Of a stretch of DNA of 5,620 bases, positions 1 through 5,615 are shown piece by piece. The notes under the pieces were generated by a model, which was given only the letters and a program-made list of their open reading frames with translations, was not told the DNA's origin and searched no databases. The position numbers and the translations under genes were made by a program. Positions within the stretch are counted from its first letter, which is position 1, and each line of letters starts with the position of its first letter. Origin of the DNA: Streptosporangiaceae bacterium (GTDB taxonomy: Bacteria; Actinomycetota; Actinomycetes; Streptosporangiales; Streptosporangiaceae); contig JASHTQ010000766.1 of NCBI GenBank assembly GCA_030040475.1, forward strand, positions 1 to 5,620, in the 5' to 3' direction.

Positions 1-969
1 GTGGACATCCTGTCCGACATGATCACCAGCTCGCTGATCACGCCGAAGGACGTGGACGCCGAGCGCGACGTGGTGCTCGAAGAGATCGCGATGAACGAGG
101 ACGACCCCTCCGACACCGCGCACGAGGCGTTCACCACGAAGCTGTTCGGCGACACGCCGCTCGGCCGGCCGATCCTGGGCACCACGGACTCGATCAACGC
201 GATCACCAGGGATCAGATCTACGAGCACTACCGGGCCATGTACGGCCCCGAGCACCTGGTCGTGGCCGCCGCGGGCAACCTCGACCACGACACGGTGGTC
301 AGGCTGGTGACGGACGCGTTCGGCCCGGCGCTCGACCGGGTGGCCGAGCCCGCCGCGCCGCGGCTGACCGGTGACCACGCGCACGGCCAGGTCGGCACCG
401 GGACCAAGCTGATCTCCCGCAGCATCGAGCAGGCCAACCTCGTGCTCGGCTGCGAGGGCCTGGCCAGGACCGACGAGCGCAGGTTCGCGCTCGGCGTGCT
501 CAACGCGGCGTTCGGCGGCGGCATGTCGTCGCGGCTCTTCCAGGAGGTGCGGGAGAAGCGCGGCCTGGCCTACTCGGTGTACAGCTTCTCCGCGCAGCAC
601 GCCGACTCCGGCGTGTGGGCCGTCTACGTCGGCTGCCTGCCGTCTAAGGCCGACGACGTGCTCGCCATCTGCACGGAGGAGATCGCGAAGGTCGTCGAGG
701 GCGGCCTGACCGACGCCGAGCTGGCCCGCGGCAAGGGCCAGGTGCGCGGCTCGATCGTGCTCAGCCTGGAGGACCCGCCGTCGCGGATGAGCCGCCTGGG
801 CAAGTCCGAGCTGGTGTACCCGAGGCTCGAGCCGGTCGAGGAGGTCCTCGCCGCGATCGACGCCGTCACCCACGACGACGTCCGCGCGATCGCGGCCGAG
901 ATCCTCACCCGGCCCAAGGCCCTGGCCGTCGTGGGCCCCTTCGACGACCCCTCCGCCTTCGCCATCTGA
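1..969 (+). CDS. M16 family zinc metallopeptidase (insulinase/processing-peptidase type), C-terminal part
   Basis: This gene is cut by the window edge: 322 codons are present, ending in TGA at 967-969. Family members of this type run about 420-460 residues, so roughly the first 100 are missing, including the expected HxxEH zinc/catalytic motif. What remains includes a V-D-A-E-R-D-V-V segment; its Glu (residue 21 here) aligns with the third zinc ligand of M16 enzymes. The second, MPP-like domain carries the strongly conserved GGGMSSRLFQEVREKRGLAY block (residues 172-191). These enzymes cleave peptides in a clam-shell chamber; in actinobacteria the substrate is generally unknown. The GTG at position 1 is only an internal valine codon or the window edge, not a credible start. 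I recall pnp, this peptidase and dapB in a row in Streptomyces, so pnp probably lies just upstream. dapB follows after 108 bases. Family assignment is secure; cellular role is inferred. Confidence 0.93.
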   Translation: MDILSDMITSSLITPKDVDAERDVVLEEIAMNEDDPSDTAHEAFTTKLFGDTPLGRPILGTTDSINAITRDQIYEHYRAMYGPEHLVVAAAGNLDHDTVVRLVTDAFGPALDRVAEPAAPRLTGDHAHGQVGTGTKLISRSIEQANLVLGCEGLARTDERRFALGVLNAAFGGGMSSRLFQEVREKRGLAYSVYSFSAQHADSGVWAVYVGCLPSKADDVLAICTEEIAKVVEGGLTDAELARGKGQVRGSIVLSLEDPPSRMSRLGKSELVYPRLEPVEEVLAAIDAVTHDDVRAIAAEILTRPKALAVVGPFDDPSAFAI

Positions 970-971
970 CT

Positions 972-1821
<850 letters not shown>

Positions 1822-1823
1822 CG

Positions 1824-1829
1824 TACGGT
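1824..1829 (+). promoter_or_regulatory. Candidate -10 element for a leaderless DUF2277 transcript
   Basis: TACGGT fits the actinobacterial -10 pattern TANNNT and is followed by exactly 7 bases before ATG 1837, placing the expected transcription start at or next to the start codon. The gene lacks a Shine-Dalgarno sequence. The expected -35 position (about 1801-1806) shows no TTGAC-like sequence; it lies inside the inverted repeat GAGAA-cc-TTCTC (1798-1809), a possible operator. Confidence 0.45.
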
Positions 1830-1836
1830 CGGTCTT

Positions 1837-2094
1837 ATGTGCCGGAGCATTAAGACCCTTCGCCCGCCGTTTGCCGAGGCGGTCACCCAGGACGACATCC
1901 GCGCCGCGGCGTTGCAGTACGTGCGGAAGATCAGCGGCTTCCGCGCCCCGGCGGCCCACAACGCCGCGGCGTTCGGCCGCGCCGTCGACGAGGTAGCGGC
2001 CGCCACCGCGGCCCTGCTCAGCCAGCTGGAGGTCCGGGCAGCGCCGCAAAGAGCGCCGCAAGGAGCCCCGCAAAGAGCCAGCCGCCCGTCATGA
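1837..2094 (+). CDS. DUF2277 family protein, function unknown
   Basis: This 85-residue cytoplasmic protein begins with MCRSIKTLRPP, the hallmark of DUF2277, followed by a helical core (D-I-R-A-A-A-L-Q-Y-V-R-K-I-S-G-F-R, residues 20-36, and A-V-D-E-V-A-A-A-T, residues 49-57). The family is small, widespread and uncharacterised; Cys2 is conserved as I recall it. After the core, residues 69-80 are a low-complexity APQR/APQG/APQR tail encoded by a 12-base tandem repeat, which is not part of the usual domain. The start lies 15 bases after the dapB stop with no Shine-Dalgarno sequence but with a TANNNT element 7 bases away, suggesting a leaderless transcript in addition to any read-through from dapB. 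Its TGA overlaps the next ATG (ATGA at 2091-2094), so translation of the YccF-like gene is probably coupled to it. Family assignment is confident; no function is proposed. Confidence 0.88.
   Translation: MCRSIKTLRPPFAEAVTQDDIRAAALQYVRKISGFRAPAAHNAAAFGRAVDEVAAATAALLSQLEVRAAPQRAPQGAPQRASRPS
2041..2076 (+). repeat. 12-base tandem repeat, three copies, at the 3' end of the DUF2277 gene
   Basis: GCGCCGCAAAGA (2041-2052), GCGCCGCAAGGA (2053-2064) and GCCCCGCAAAGA (2065-2076) are tandem in-frame copies encoding APQR, APQG and APQR. The middle copy's A-to-G change creates AAGGAG (2060-2065), a perfect Shine-Dalgarno core, but 25 bases before ATG 2091, too far for normal use. The repeat keeps frame, so changes in copy number would only lengthen or shorten the protein tail. 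Confidence 0.8.
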
Positions 2095-2465
2095 GGCTGA
2101 TCGGGAACCTGATCTGGCTGATCCTGTGCGGCTGGTGGATGTTCCTGCTCTACCTGCTGGCCGGCCTGATCTGCTTCGTCTTGATCATCACGATCCCGTT
2201 CGGGATCGCCGCGTTGCGGATCGCCGGCTACGTGCTGTGGCCGTTCGGGCGGCAGATCGAGCCGCGGCCCGGCGCGGGCGCGGGCGCGGTCCTCGGCAAC
2301 ATCATCTGGATCATCCTGATCGGCTGGTGGCTGGCGATCGGCCACCTGGTCAGCGGCGTCCTGCTGTGCCTGACGATCATCGGAATCCCGCTCGGGCTGG
2401 CCAACTTCAAGATCATCCCGATCTCGCTGATGCCGCTCGGCGTCCGGATCTCCCCGGTCCGCTAG
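2091..2465 (+). CDS. YccF domain inner-membrane protein, two YccF repeats
   Basis: The 124-residue product is a small integral membrane protein with an obvious internal duplication. G-N-L-I-W-L-I-L-C-G-W-W (residues 5-16) recurs as G-N-I-I-W-I-I-L-I-G-W-W (69-80). Each is followed by a hydrophobic stretch with T/G-I-P-F/L-G (about 34-38 and 98-102) and a closing W/M-P-F/L-G (50-53 and 114-117). That double pattern is the YccF (DUF307) family; four membrane segments are likely. E. coli YccF is uncharacterised, so no function is offered. The two halves are joined by a Gly-Ala linker (residues 61-66) encoded by three GGCGCG hexamers. The start overlaps the upstream stop as ATGA and has no well-placed ribosome site, which points to translational coupling. 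The TAG stop sits in a CTAG shared with the stop of the convergent mgtC-like gene. Confidence 0.92.
   Translation: MRLIGNLIWLILCGWWMFLLYLLAGLICFVLIITIPFGIAALRIAGYVLWPFGRQIEPRPGAGAGAVLGNIIWIILIGWWLAIGHLVSGVLLCLTIIGIPLGLANFKIIPISLMPLGVRISPVR
2271..2288 (+). repeat. GGCGCG hexamer repeat, three copies, encoding the linker between the YccF halves
   Basis: Three tandem GGCGCG units at 2271-2288 encode Gly-Ala-Gly-Ala-Gly-Ala between the two YccF repeats. Simple slippage-prone sequence at a domain junction is common in GC-rich genomes; nothing more is implied. Confidence 0.7.
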
Positions 2466-2983
2466 GCATCCGGGTTCGGCGCGCCTCCGGGGCGGTCGGC
2501 ACCCGGCCGGCCGGCACCCGAGCCGGCCGGCGGCCCCTCGTCGTCGGGGACCCTGCCCGCCCAGCGCCGCCCGTCCAGCATGTGCAGCACCTTGATATGC
2601 CGGATCTCGAGCACGAACAGGGCCAGCGCGGTCGCGACGGCGGCGACGAGCAGCCGGCCCTGGCCCGCCGCGCCGCCGATCGCGGCGGCGGCGAAGATGG
2701 CGGCCGCGGTATTGAGGCCGATCACTACCTGGCTGCCCCGCAGCGCCCGCCGGAACACCAGCCCGCCGCCGATGAAGCCGACGCCGGTGATGGCGCCGGC
2801 CAGCGCGTTCGGCGCGCCGTGCGCGGCGATGATGCCGATCACGCCCGACCCGGTGCCGATGAGCGCGAACACCCGGTCGCCGGCCGTCGCCCCGCGCACC
2901 GCCCGCTCGAAGCCGAGCGCGTAGGTCAGGCCGGCCGCCACCACCAGGTGACCTGCGTCCGCACCGCTCAGCGCCAGCGTCAT
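2462..2983 (-). CDS. MgtC/SapB family membrane protein, short form without C-terminal domain
   Basis: The 173-residue product has about four or five hydrophobic segments. It carries the family pattern G-F-E-R-x5-A-G-D-R (residues 24-36), then [11 protein letters not shown] (68-78) and [17 protein letters not shown] (87-103), corresponding to the usual GFLGAG and GLTTAA-W-AAIG motifs. MgtC proteins help bacteria cope with low magnesium and phagosomal conditions, in Salmonella by affecting F-ATP synthase; in free-living actinobacteria the role is unclear. Salmonella-type MgtC has a C-terminal soluble domain of about 90 residues. Here only a Gly/Pro/Asp-rich tail (about 138-173) follows the membrane core, so this resembles the short SapB/YhiD type. 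ATG 2983 overlaps the Nudix stop (ATGA), and GAGG lies 4 bases upstream, so the two are co-translated. The tail's coding sequence holds a strong hairpin, and its stop overlaps the yccF-like stop. Confidence 0.88.
   Translation of the reverse strand: MTLALSGADAGHLVVAAGLTYALGFERAVRGATAGDRVFALIGTGSGVIGIIAAHGAPNALAGAITGVGFIGGGLVFRRALRGSQVVIGLNTAAAIFAAAAIGGAAGQGRLLVAAVATALALFVLEIRHIKVLHMLDGRRWAGRVPDDEGPPAGSGAGRPGADRPGGAPNPDA
2506..2531. terminator. Strong GC hairpin near the convergent gene ends, possible tail-less terminator
   Basis: GCCGGCCGGC (2506-2515) pairs perfectly with its reverse complement GCCGGCCGGC (2522-2531) around the 6-base loop ACCCGA, a 10-pair all-GC stem. It begins 41 bases past the yccF-like stop, within the last codons of the opposing mgtC-like gene. 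Since the two genes overlap, any terminator for the plus-strand operon must lie inside mgtC coding sequence, and this is the best candidate. There is no T-run on either strand. Confidence 0.45.
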
Positions 2984-3456
2984 GGCACCTCGCGCGGCAG
3001 GTAGACGGCGGCGCCCGCGGCGCGGCCCCGCACGGCGGCGGTATACCGCGCGACCAGGAACCCGGGCAGGTACGCCGCCAGCTCGCCGGCCTCGACGAAC
3101 CGGTAGTCGTCGAGTTCCTCGGCCTGCAGCCGGATCGGCGCGCCGTCGTCGAGTTCGCCGCCGTCGAAGATGAAGTGCACGATCGGCTTGGGGCGGACGC
3201 CGTCCGGGGCCGTCCAGTCGATGACGAGCAGCGGGCCGGGGACGATCCGCAGGCCGATCTCCTCCGCCACCTCCCGCTGGCAGCCGGCGTGCGGCGCCTC
3301 GCCGTGCTCGAGGATCCCGCCCGGCACCGACCAGTGGTCGCGGTAGTTGGGCTTGACCAGCAGGATTCGCCCGGCCGGGTTGGTGATCAGCGCCCCGGCG
3401 GCCCCGAACATGGTCGGCAGCGTGGCGTACCAGGCGATGTCGGAAGTCAAGGTCAC
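2980..3456 (-). CDS. Nudix hydrolase
   Basis: The protein contains a complete Nudix box, G-x5-E-x7-R-E-V-A-E-E-I-G-L, at residues 47-69, inside the normal Nudix fold: a beta strand before it (R-I-L-L-V-K-P), W-S-V-P-G-G leading into the box, and P-I-V-H-F-I-F after it. The box Glu residues bind Mg or Mn for hydrolysis of nucleoside diphosphate-linked substrates. The exact substrate cannot be read from sequence; length (158 residues) and single domain fit MutT-like or ADP-ribose/NADH pyrophosphatase-like enzymes. Two GTG starts compete. GTG 3456 is preferred because TAGGGT (3469-3464) lies 7 bases before it, the spacing of a leaderless promoter, and AGGG is 8 bases upstream. GTG 3462 would add two residues and fall inside the promoter. 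The stop overlaps the start of the mgtC-like gene, forming a two-gene operon. The gene is divergent from the DUF397-like gene. Confidence 0.93.
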   Translation of the reverse strand: MTLTSDIAWYATLPTMFGAAGALITNPAGRILLVKPNYRDHWSVPGGILEHGEAPHAGCQREVAEEIGLRIVPGPLLVIDWTAPDGVRPKPIVHFIFDGGELDDGAPIRLQAEELDDYRFVEAGELAAYLPGFLVARYTAAVRGRAAGAAVYLPREVP

Positions 3457-3463
3457 GGACACG

Positions 3464-3469
3464 ACCCTA
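3464..3469 (-). promoter_or_regulatory. Candidate -10 element of the Nudix-mgtC operon
   Basis: On the minus strand, TAGGGT spans 3469-3464 and is followed by 7 bases to GTG 3456. It matches TANNNT and leaderless spacing. It lies only 6 bases from the opposing -10 element at 3476-3481, so polymerases on the two promoters could not bind at once. No convincing -35 element is visible. Confidence 0.5.
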
Positions 3470-3475
3470 GCGCTG

Positions 3476-3481
3476 TAGCCT
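3476..3481 (+). promoter_or_regulatory. Candidate -10 element of the DUF397-like gene
   Basis: TAGCCT lies exactly 6 bases before ATG 3488, fitting TANNNT with a transcription start on the A of the start codon. The gene has no Shine-Dalgarno sequence upstream; the bases just before the ATG are TTACCCC. No clear -35 element is seen. Confidence 0.55.
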
Positions 3482-3487
3482 TACCCC

Positions 3488-3745
3488 ATGCACACAACGG
3501 GTGACGACGCCGCGGACCTAGGCGAGCTGGACGAGGAGAGCCGGGTCGAGGTCTACATCACCACCGACACCTCGGCCGCGCCGCACAAGGCCGACGAGCC
3601 CAAGCTGTACGTGATGTACGACGCGGCCAAGCCGGACGGCGACAGGCTGTACTTCACCGAGGCCGAATGGGAGGCCTTCGTCCTGGGCGTGAAGGACGGC
3701 GAGTTCGACCTCGACGAGGACGGCAACCTGCCGGAGCTGCCGTAG
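3488..3745 (+). CDS. Small acidic DUF397-like protein
   Basis: The product has 85 residues, with 24 Asp/Glu against 6 Lys/Arg, so it is strongly acidic. Its C-terminal half, Y-F-T-E-A-E-W-E-A-F-V-L-G-V-K-D-G-E-F-D (residues 55-74), closely matches the end of DUF397, where F-T-x-A-E-W-x-A-F-x-x-G-V-K-x-G-E-F-D is typical; R-V-E-V at 19-22 may correspond to the C-V-E-V segment. The usual DUF397 opening W-x-K-S-S-Y-S-G is absent, so this is a divergent or orphan member. DUF397 proteins are small actinobacterial proteins usually encoded beside an XRE-type regulator (WhiJ/BldB-linked systems). No such regulator is in this window, and the divergent neighbour is a Nudix gene. A short acidic partner-binding or regulatory role is possible but not shown. 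The start at ATG 3488 is supported by TAGCCT 6 bases upstream. It converges on the lipoprotein gene 55 bases away. Confidence 0.8.
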   Translation: MHTTGDDAADLGELDEESRVEVYITTDTSAAPHKADEPKLYVMYDAAKPDGDRLYFTEAEWEAFVLGVKDGEFDLDEDGNLPELP

Positions 3746-3769
3746 CCCCGGCCCGTACCCCAGCCGCAG

Positions 3770-3795
3770 CCCCCGGCCCGGAGCCCCCCGGCCCC
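3770..3795 (-). other. Putative G-quadruplex motif past the lipoprotein stop
   Basis: On the minus strand, G-tracts of 4, 6, 3 and 5 bases (3795-3792, 3789-3784, 3779-3777, 3774-3770) are separated by loops of 2, 4 and 2 bases, matching the canonical G3+N1-7 pattern. Further G-tracts (3761-3758, 3754-3752, 3749-3746) follow. The tract starts 5 bases past the lipoprotein stop, so it would be in that mRNA's 3' untranslated region and in the template strand of the converging DUF397-like gene. It fills most of the 55-base gap between the two stops. The pattern is observed; folding and function are inference. Confidence 0.5.
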
Positions 3796-3800
3796 GGCTC

Positions 3801-4418
3801 TCAGCCCGCGGCCGGCCGGTCGGGTCCGCCCGGGTTGACATGGCCGGCCCCGGTCGGCACGGCGAGCGACGACTTCGGCACGCCGAGGACCGCGGCCAGG
3901 TCGGCGGCCAGGTGCGGCGCGGCCTTGAGCGCGTTGCCGAGCATCAGCGTGGCCTTGGTCTTACCCGACGTGGTGAGGCTCACGGTGGGGCACCCGCTCG
4001 CGCCGTAGGTGAACGAGGCCAGGGACCGGCTGCCGTCGTAGAAGGTGCCGACGTAGTCGACCCCGAAGTCGGCCGGGCAGTGCACGATCCCGGTCGACGT
4101 GTTCGGGTGCGTCACCGCCGCGCAGATGTCGTTGAACAGCGCGCGCACCTTGGCGGTGTTGCGCTGCGTCAGCCGCTGCGCGCCGCCGCTCAGCGGCACG
4201 ACGAGATGCATTGACCTGCTGACCAGGACGTCGGTGGCCTGGCTCACGCTGGCGCAGCCGACGGCCGGCGCGGTCGGCGTGGCGGGCGCCGCCGCCGTGT
4301 TGACCGTCGTCGCCACCTGAGTGCCGCACCCGGCAACCGCCGCGCTCAGCAGTCCCGCTACCACGATTCCGCGAACCTGGCGTCGATGCATTCGATACAT
4401 CATGCCGCTTTGACGCAT
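3801..4418 (-). CDS. Putative secreted lipoprotein with four extra cysteines, function unknown
   Basis: The protein has a basic N-terminus (M-H-R-R-Q-V-R), a short hydrophobic segment and a lipobox S-A-A-V-A-G-C with the lipidated Cys at residue 31, so it should be anchored outside the membrane by Lsp processing. A Thr/Ala/Pro-rich linker follows (about 32-54), then a compact domain with four cysteines (55, 99, 114, 143), enough for two disulfides. It includes the distinctive run H-C-P-A-D-F-G and G-T-F-Y-D-G-S-R. I do not recognise a named family, though similar hypothetical proteins seem to occur in actinobacteria. Start choice is uncertain. ATG 4418 has GGGG 5 bases upstream. GTG 4439 has a GAGG at 4 bases but gives a long 24-residue n-region. 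ATG 4403, 4400 or 4391 would give a more typical signal length but have poor ribosome sites. The gene starts 43 bases after the mntP-like stop on the same strand and is probably co-transcribed. Confidence 0.82.
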   Translation of the reverse strand: MRQSGMMYRMHRRQVRGIVVAGLLSAAVAGCGTQVATTVNTAAAPATPTAPAVGCASVSQATDVLVSRSMHLVVPLSGGAQRLTQRNTAKVRALFNDICAAVTHPNTSTGIVHCPADFGVDYVGTFYDGSRSLASFTYGASGCPTVSLTTSGKTKATLMLGNALKAAPHLAADLAAVLGVPKSSLAVPTGAGHVNPGGPDRPAAG

Positions 4419-4456
4419 CCGGCCCCGATTCCGTTCCACCCGCCCTCAGCACGCGC

Positions 4457-4471
4457 CGCCCTCAAAGGGCG
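4457..4471. other. Short hairpin over the mntP-like stop codon
   Basis: CGCCCT (4457-4462) and AGGGCG (4466-4471) form a perfect 6-pair stem with a 3-base loop straddling the TGA of the mntP-like gene. It is short and has no T-run, so it is a weak pause or partial terminator at best, ahead of the lipoprotein gene. Confidence 0.25.
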
Positions 4472-5022
4472 CCGGCCGCCATGGCCGCGCCGACCGCGAT
4501 GAGCATCGCCCCCGCGATCAGCTCGCTGCGGTCGCCCGCGGCGGACCCGATCCTGGCGCCGAGCTCGAGCCCGATCAGCGACATCGCCACGCTGACCGCG
4601 CCGAACGTCACCGCGGCCACCCCCAGGCTCACGTGATACCCCCCGATCGCGAAGCCGGCCGCGAGGTTGTCGACGCTGAGCGCAAGGCCGCTGAGGACCA
4701 CCCGCCCCGTCCGCCACTGCCGTGCCTCCCGGTCGGCACGATCGGACGCGCGGCCCCGGCTGCGCCAGGCGTAGACCAGGCTGCCGGCGCCGATCGCGAT
4801 CAACAGCACGGCGCCCAGCCAGTGCGCCAGGTGCCCGAGGCTCGACGCCAGGTCGTGCCCGAGCGCGAGCCCGAGCACCGGCATTCCGGCCTCGAACGTG
4901 CCGAACACCACCGCGACCCGGATCCTGGTGCCGCCGCCGACGCCGCTGACGCCGATGCCGATCGACGCGCCGAAGTTGCTCAGGCCAACCGCCGCGGCGG
5001 CGATGAGCAACAGCGCGATCAT
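4462..5022 (-). CDS. MntP-type manganese efflux pump homologue
   Basis: The 186-residue product is a six-helix membrane protein made of two related halves, as in MntP (YebN), which exports Mn(II). Visible family motifs, numbered from ATG 5022, are G-L-S-N-F-G-A-S-I-G-I-G in helix 1 (14-24), F-G-T-F-E-A-G-M-P-V-L-G in helix 2 (40-51), and A-L-S-V-D-N-L-A-A-G-F-A-I-G in helix 4 (114-127), with a basic/acidic cytoplasmic loop between (about 87-107). Glu44 and Asp118 are present, but the helix 1 aspartate important in E. coli MntP (Asp16) is replaced by the S-N-F sequence at 15-17, so metal selectivity could differ. ATG 5022 is preferred over GTG 5031, because TAGCGT (5035-5030) lies 7 bases before it. 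No room exists for the yybP-ykoY manganese riboswitch found before mntP elsewhere. It lies 43 bases past ogt, with the lipoprotein gene downstream. Confidence 0.85.
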   Translation of the reverse strand: MIALLLIAAAAVGLSNFGASIGIGVSGVGGGTRIRVAVVFGTFEAGMPVLGLALGHDLASSLGHLAHWLGAVLLIAIGAGSLVYAWRSRGRASDRADREARQWRTGRVVLSGLALSVDNLAAGFAIGGYHVSLGVAAVTFGAVSVAMSLIGLELGARIGSAAGDRSELIAGAMLIAVGAAMAAGAL

Positions 5023-5029
5023 GGTATAC

Positions 5030-5035
5030 ACGCTA
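5030..5035 (-). promoter_or_regulatory. Candidate -10 element for a leaderless mntP-like transcript
   Basis: On the minus strand, TAGCGT spans 5035-5030 and is followed by 7 bases, including the palindrome GTATAC (5029-5024), to ATG 5022. This suggests a promoter independent of ogt and argues against the GTG at 5031, which would lie inside it. A direct repeat TAGGTG (5068-5063 and 5051-5046, 17 bases apart) lies just upstream. Confidence 0.45.
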
Positions 5036-5065
5036 CTCGCGCGGGCACCTAACGCCGAGACCCAC

Positions 5066-5596
5066 CTACCACAGCGTGCTGGACCTCGCGCCCTCGAGAC
5101 GCAGCAGCAGCTCCTTGCGGTCGAGCCCGCCGCCGTACCCGGTGAGGCTGCCGTCGCTGCCGATCACCCGGTGGCACGGCACGATGACCGAGATCGGGTT
5201 GGACCCGTTGGCCAGGCCGACCGCCCGCGCCGCGACCGGCCGCTTGCCGAGCGCCCTGGCGATGTCGCCGTAGCTGACCGTGCTCCCGTAGGGGATCTTG
5301 GTCAGCTCGGTCCAGACGGCGAGCTGGAACGGCGTGCCAGTCGGCGCGAGCGGCACGGTGAACTCCTTCAGGTCACCGGCGAAGTACGCCTCGAGCTGCG
5401 CCTGCACCTCGCGGAAGGCCGCCGGTTCTGGCCGCGGCCCGGCCGCCCGCCGCGCCTCGTGCCGCTCCGCGTCGATCATCCACAGCCCGGTCAGCGCGTG
5501 CCCGTCACCGAGCAGCAGCAGCCTGCCGATGGGGGAGTCGACGACGTGCGAAACGGGCGTCGCACTAGCGTCCGGCGCCACGAACGGGCTCGTCAT
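5066..5596 (-). CDS. ogt: Methylated-DNA--protein-cysteine methyltransferase (O6-alkylguanine-DNA alkyltransferase)
   Basis: This 176-residue protein repairs O6-methylguanine and O4-methylthymine by moving the alkyl group irreversibly onto its own cysteine. The active site P-C-H-R-V has Cys141 and His142, with Glu168 completing the C-H-E network. Arg124 in A-A-R-A-V-G is the arginine finger that replaces the flipped base, Asn133 lies in the N-P asparagine hinge, and Tyr109 in V-S-Y-G matches human Tyr114. The N-terminal domain begins near residue 15 with the usual [10 protein letters not shown] strand pair. Length is typical of stand-alone Ogt; there is no AraC-type or Cys-box domain, so it is not a full Ada. 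ATG 5596 is preceded by two AAGGAC repeats, a strong ribosome site. No adaptive-response regulator is in the window; the gene before it lies beyond the right edge. Confidence 0.97.
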   Translation of the reverse strand: MTSPFVAPDASATPVSHVVDSPIGRLLLLGDGHALTGLWMIDAERHEARRAAGPRPEPAAFREVQAQLEAYFAGDLKEFTVPLAPTGTPFQLAVWTELTKIPYGSTVSYGDIARALGKRPVAARAVGLANGSNPISVIVPCHRVIGSDGSLTGYGGGLDRKELLLRLEGARSSTLW

Positions 5597-5600
5597 GATC

Positions 5601-5615
5601 GTCCTTCCTGTCCTT
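5601..5615 (-). promoter_or_regulatory. Ribosome binding site of ogt, duplicated AAGGAC
   Basis: On the minus strand AAGGAC occurs at 5615-5610 and 5606-5601. The nearer copy places AAGGA 5 bases before ATG 5596. It supports this start and is the strongest Shine-Dalgarno match in the window. No promoter is visible in the remaining bases to the window edge. Confidence 0.7.

Noticed and set aside
2126..3004. Plus-strand open frame (292 codons) across yccF and antisense to the mgtC-like gene
   Set aside because: The translation is an Arg/Pro/Ala-rich shadow with no motif, while the other frames give recognisable YccF and MgtC proteins.
4633..5052. Plus-strand open frame (139 codons) opposite the MntP-like gene
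   Set aside because: Charged low-complexity shadow sequence; the minus-strand frame has clear membrane helices and family motifs.
5023..5065. Manganese (yybP-ykoY) riboswitch before the MntP-like gene
   Set aside because: Only 43 bases separate ogt from this gene, too few for the riboswitch, and the -10 placement suggests a leaderless mRNA.
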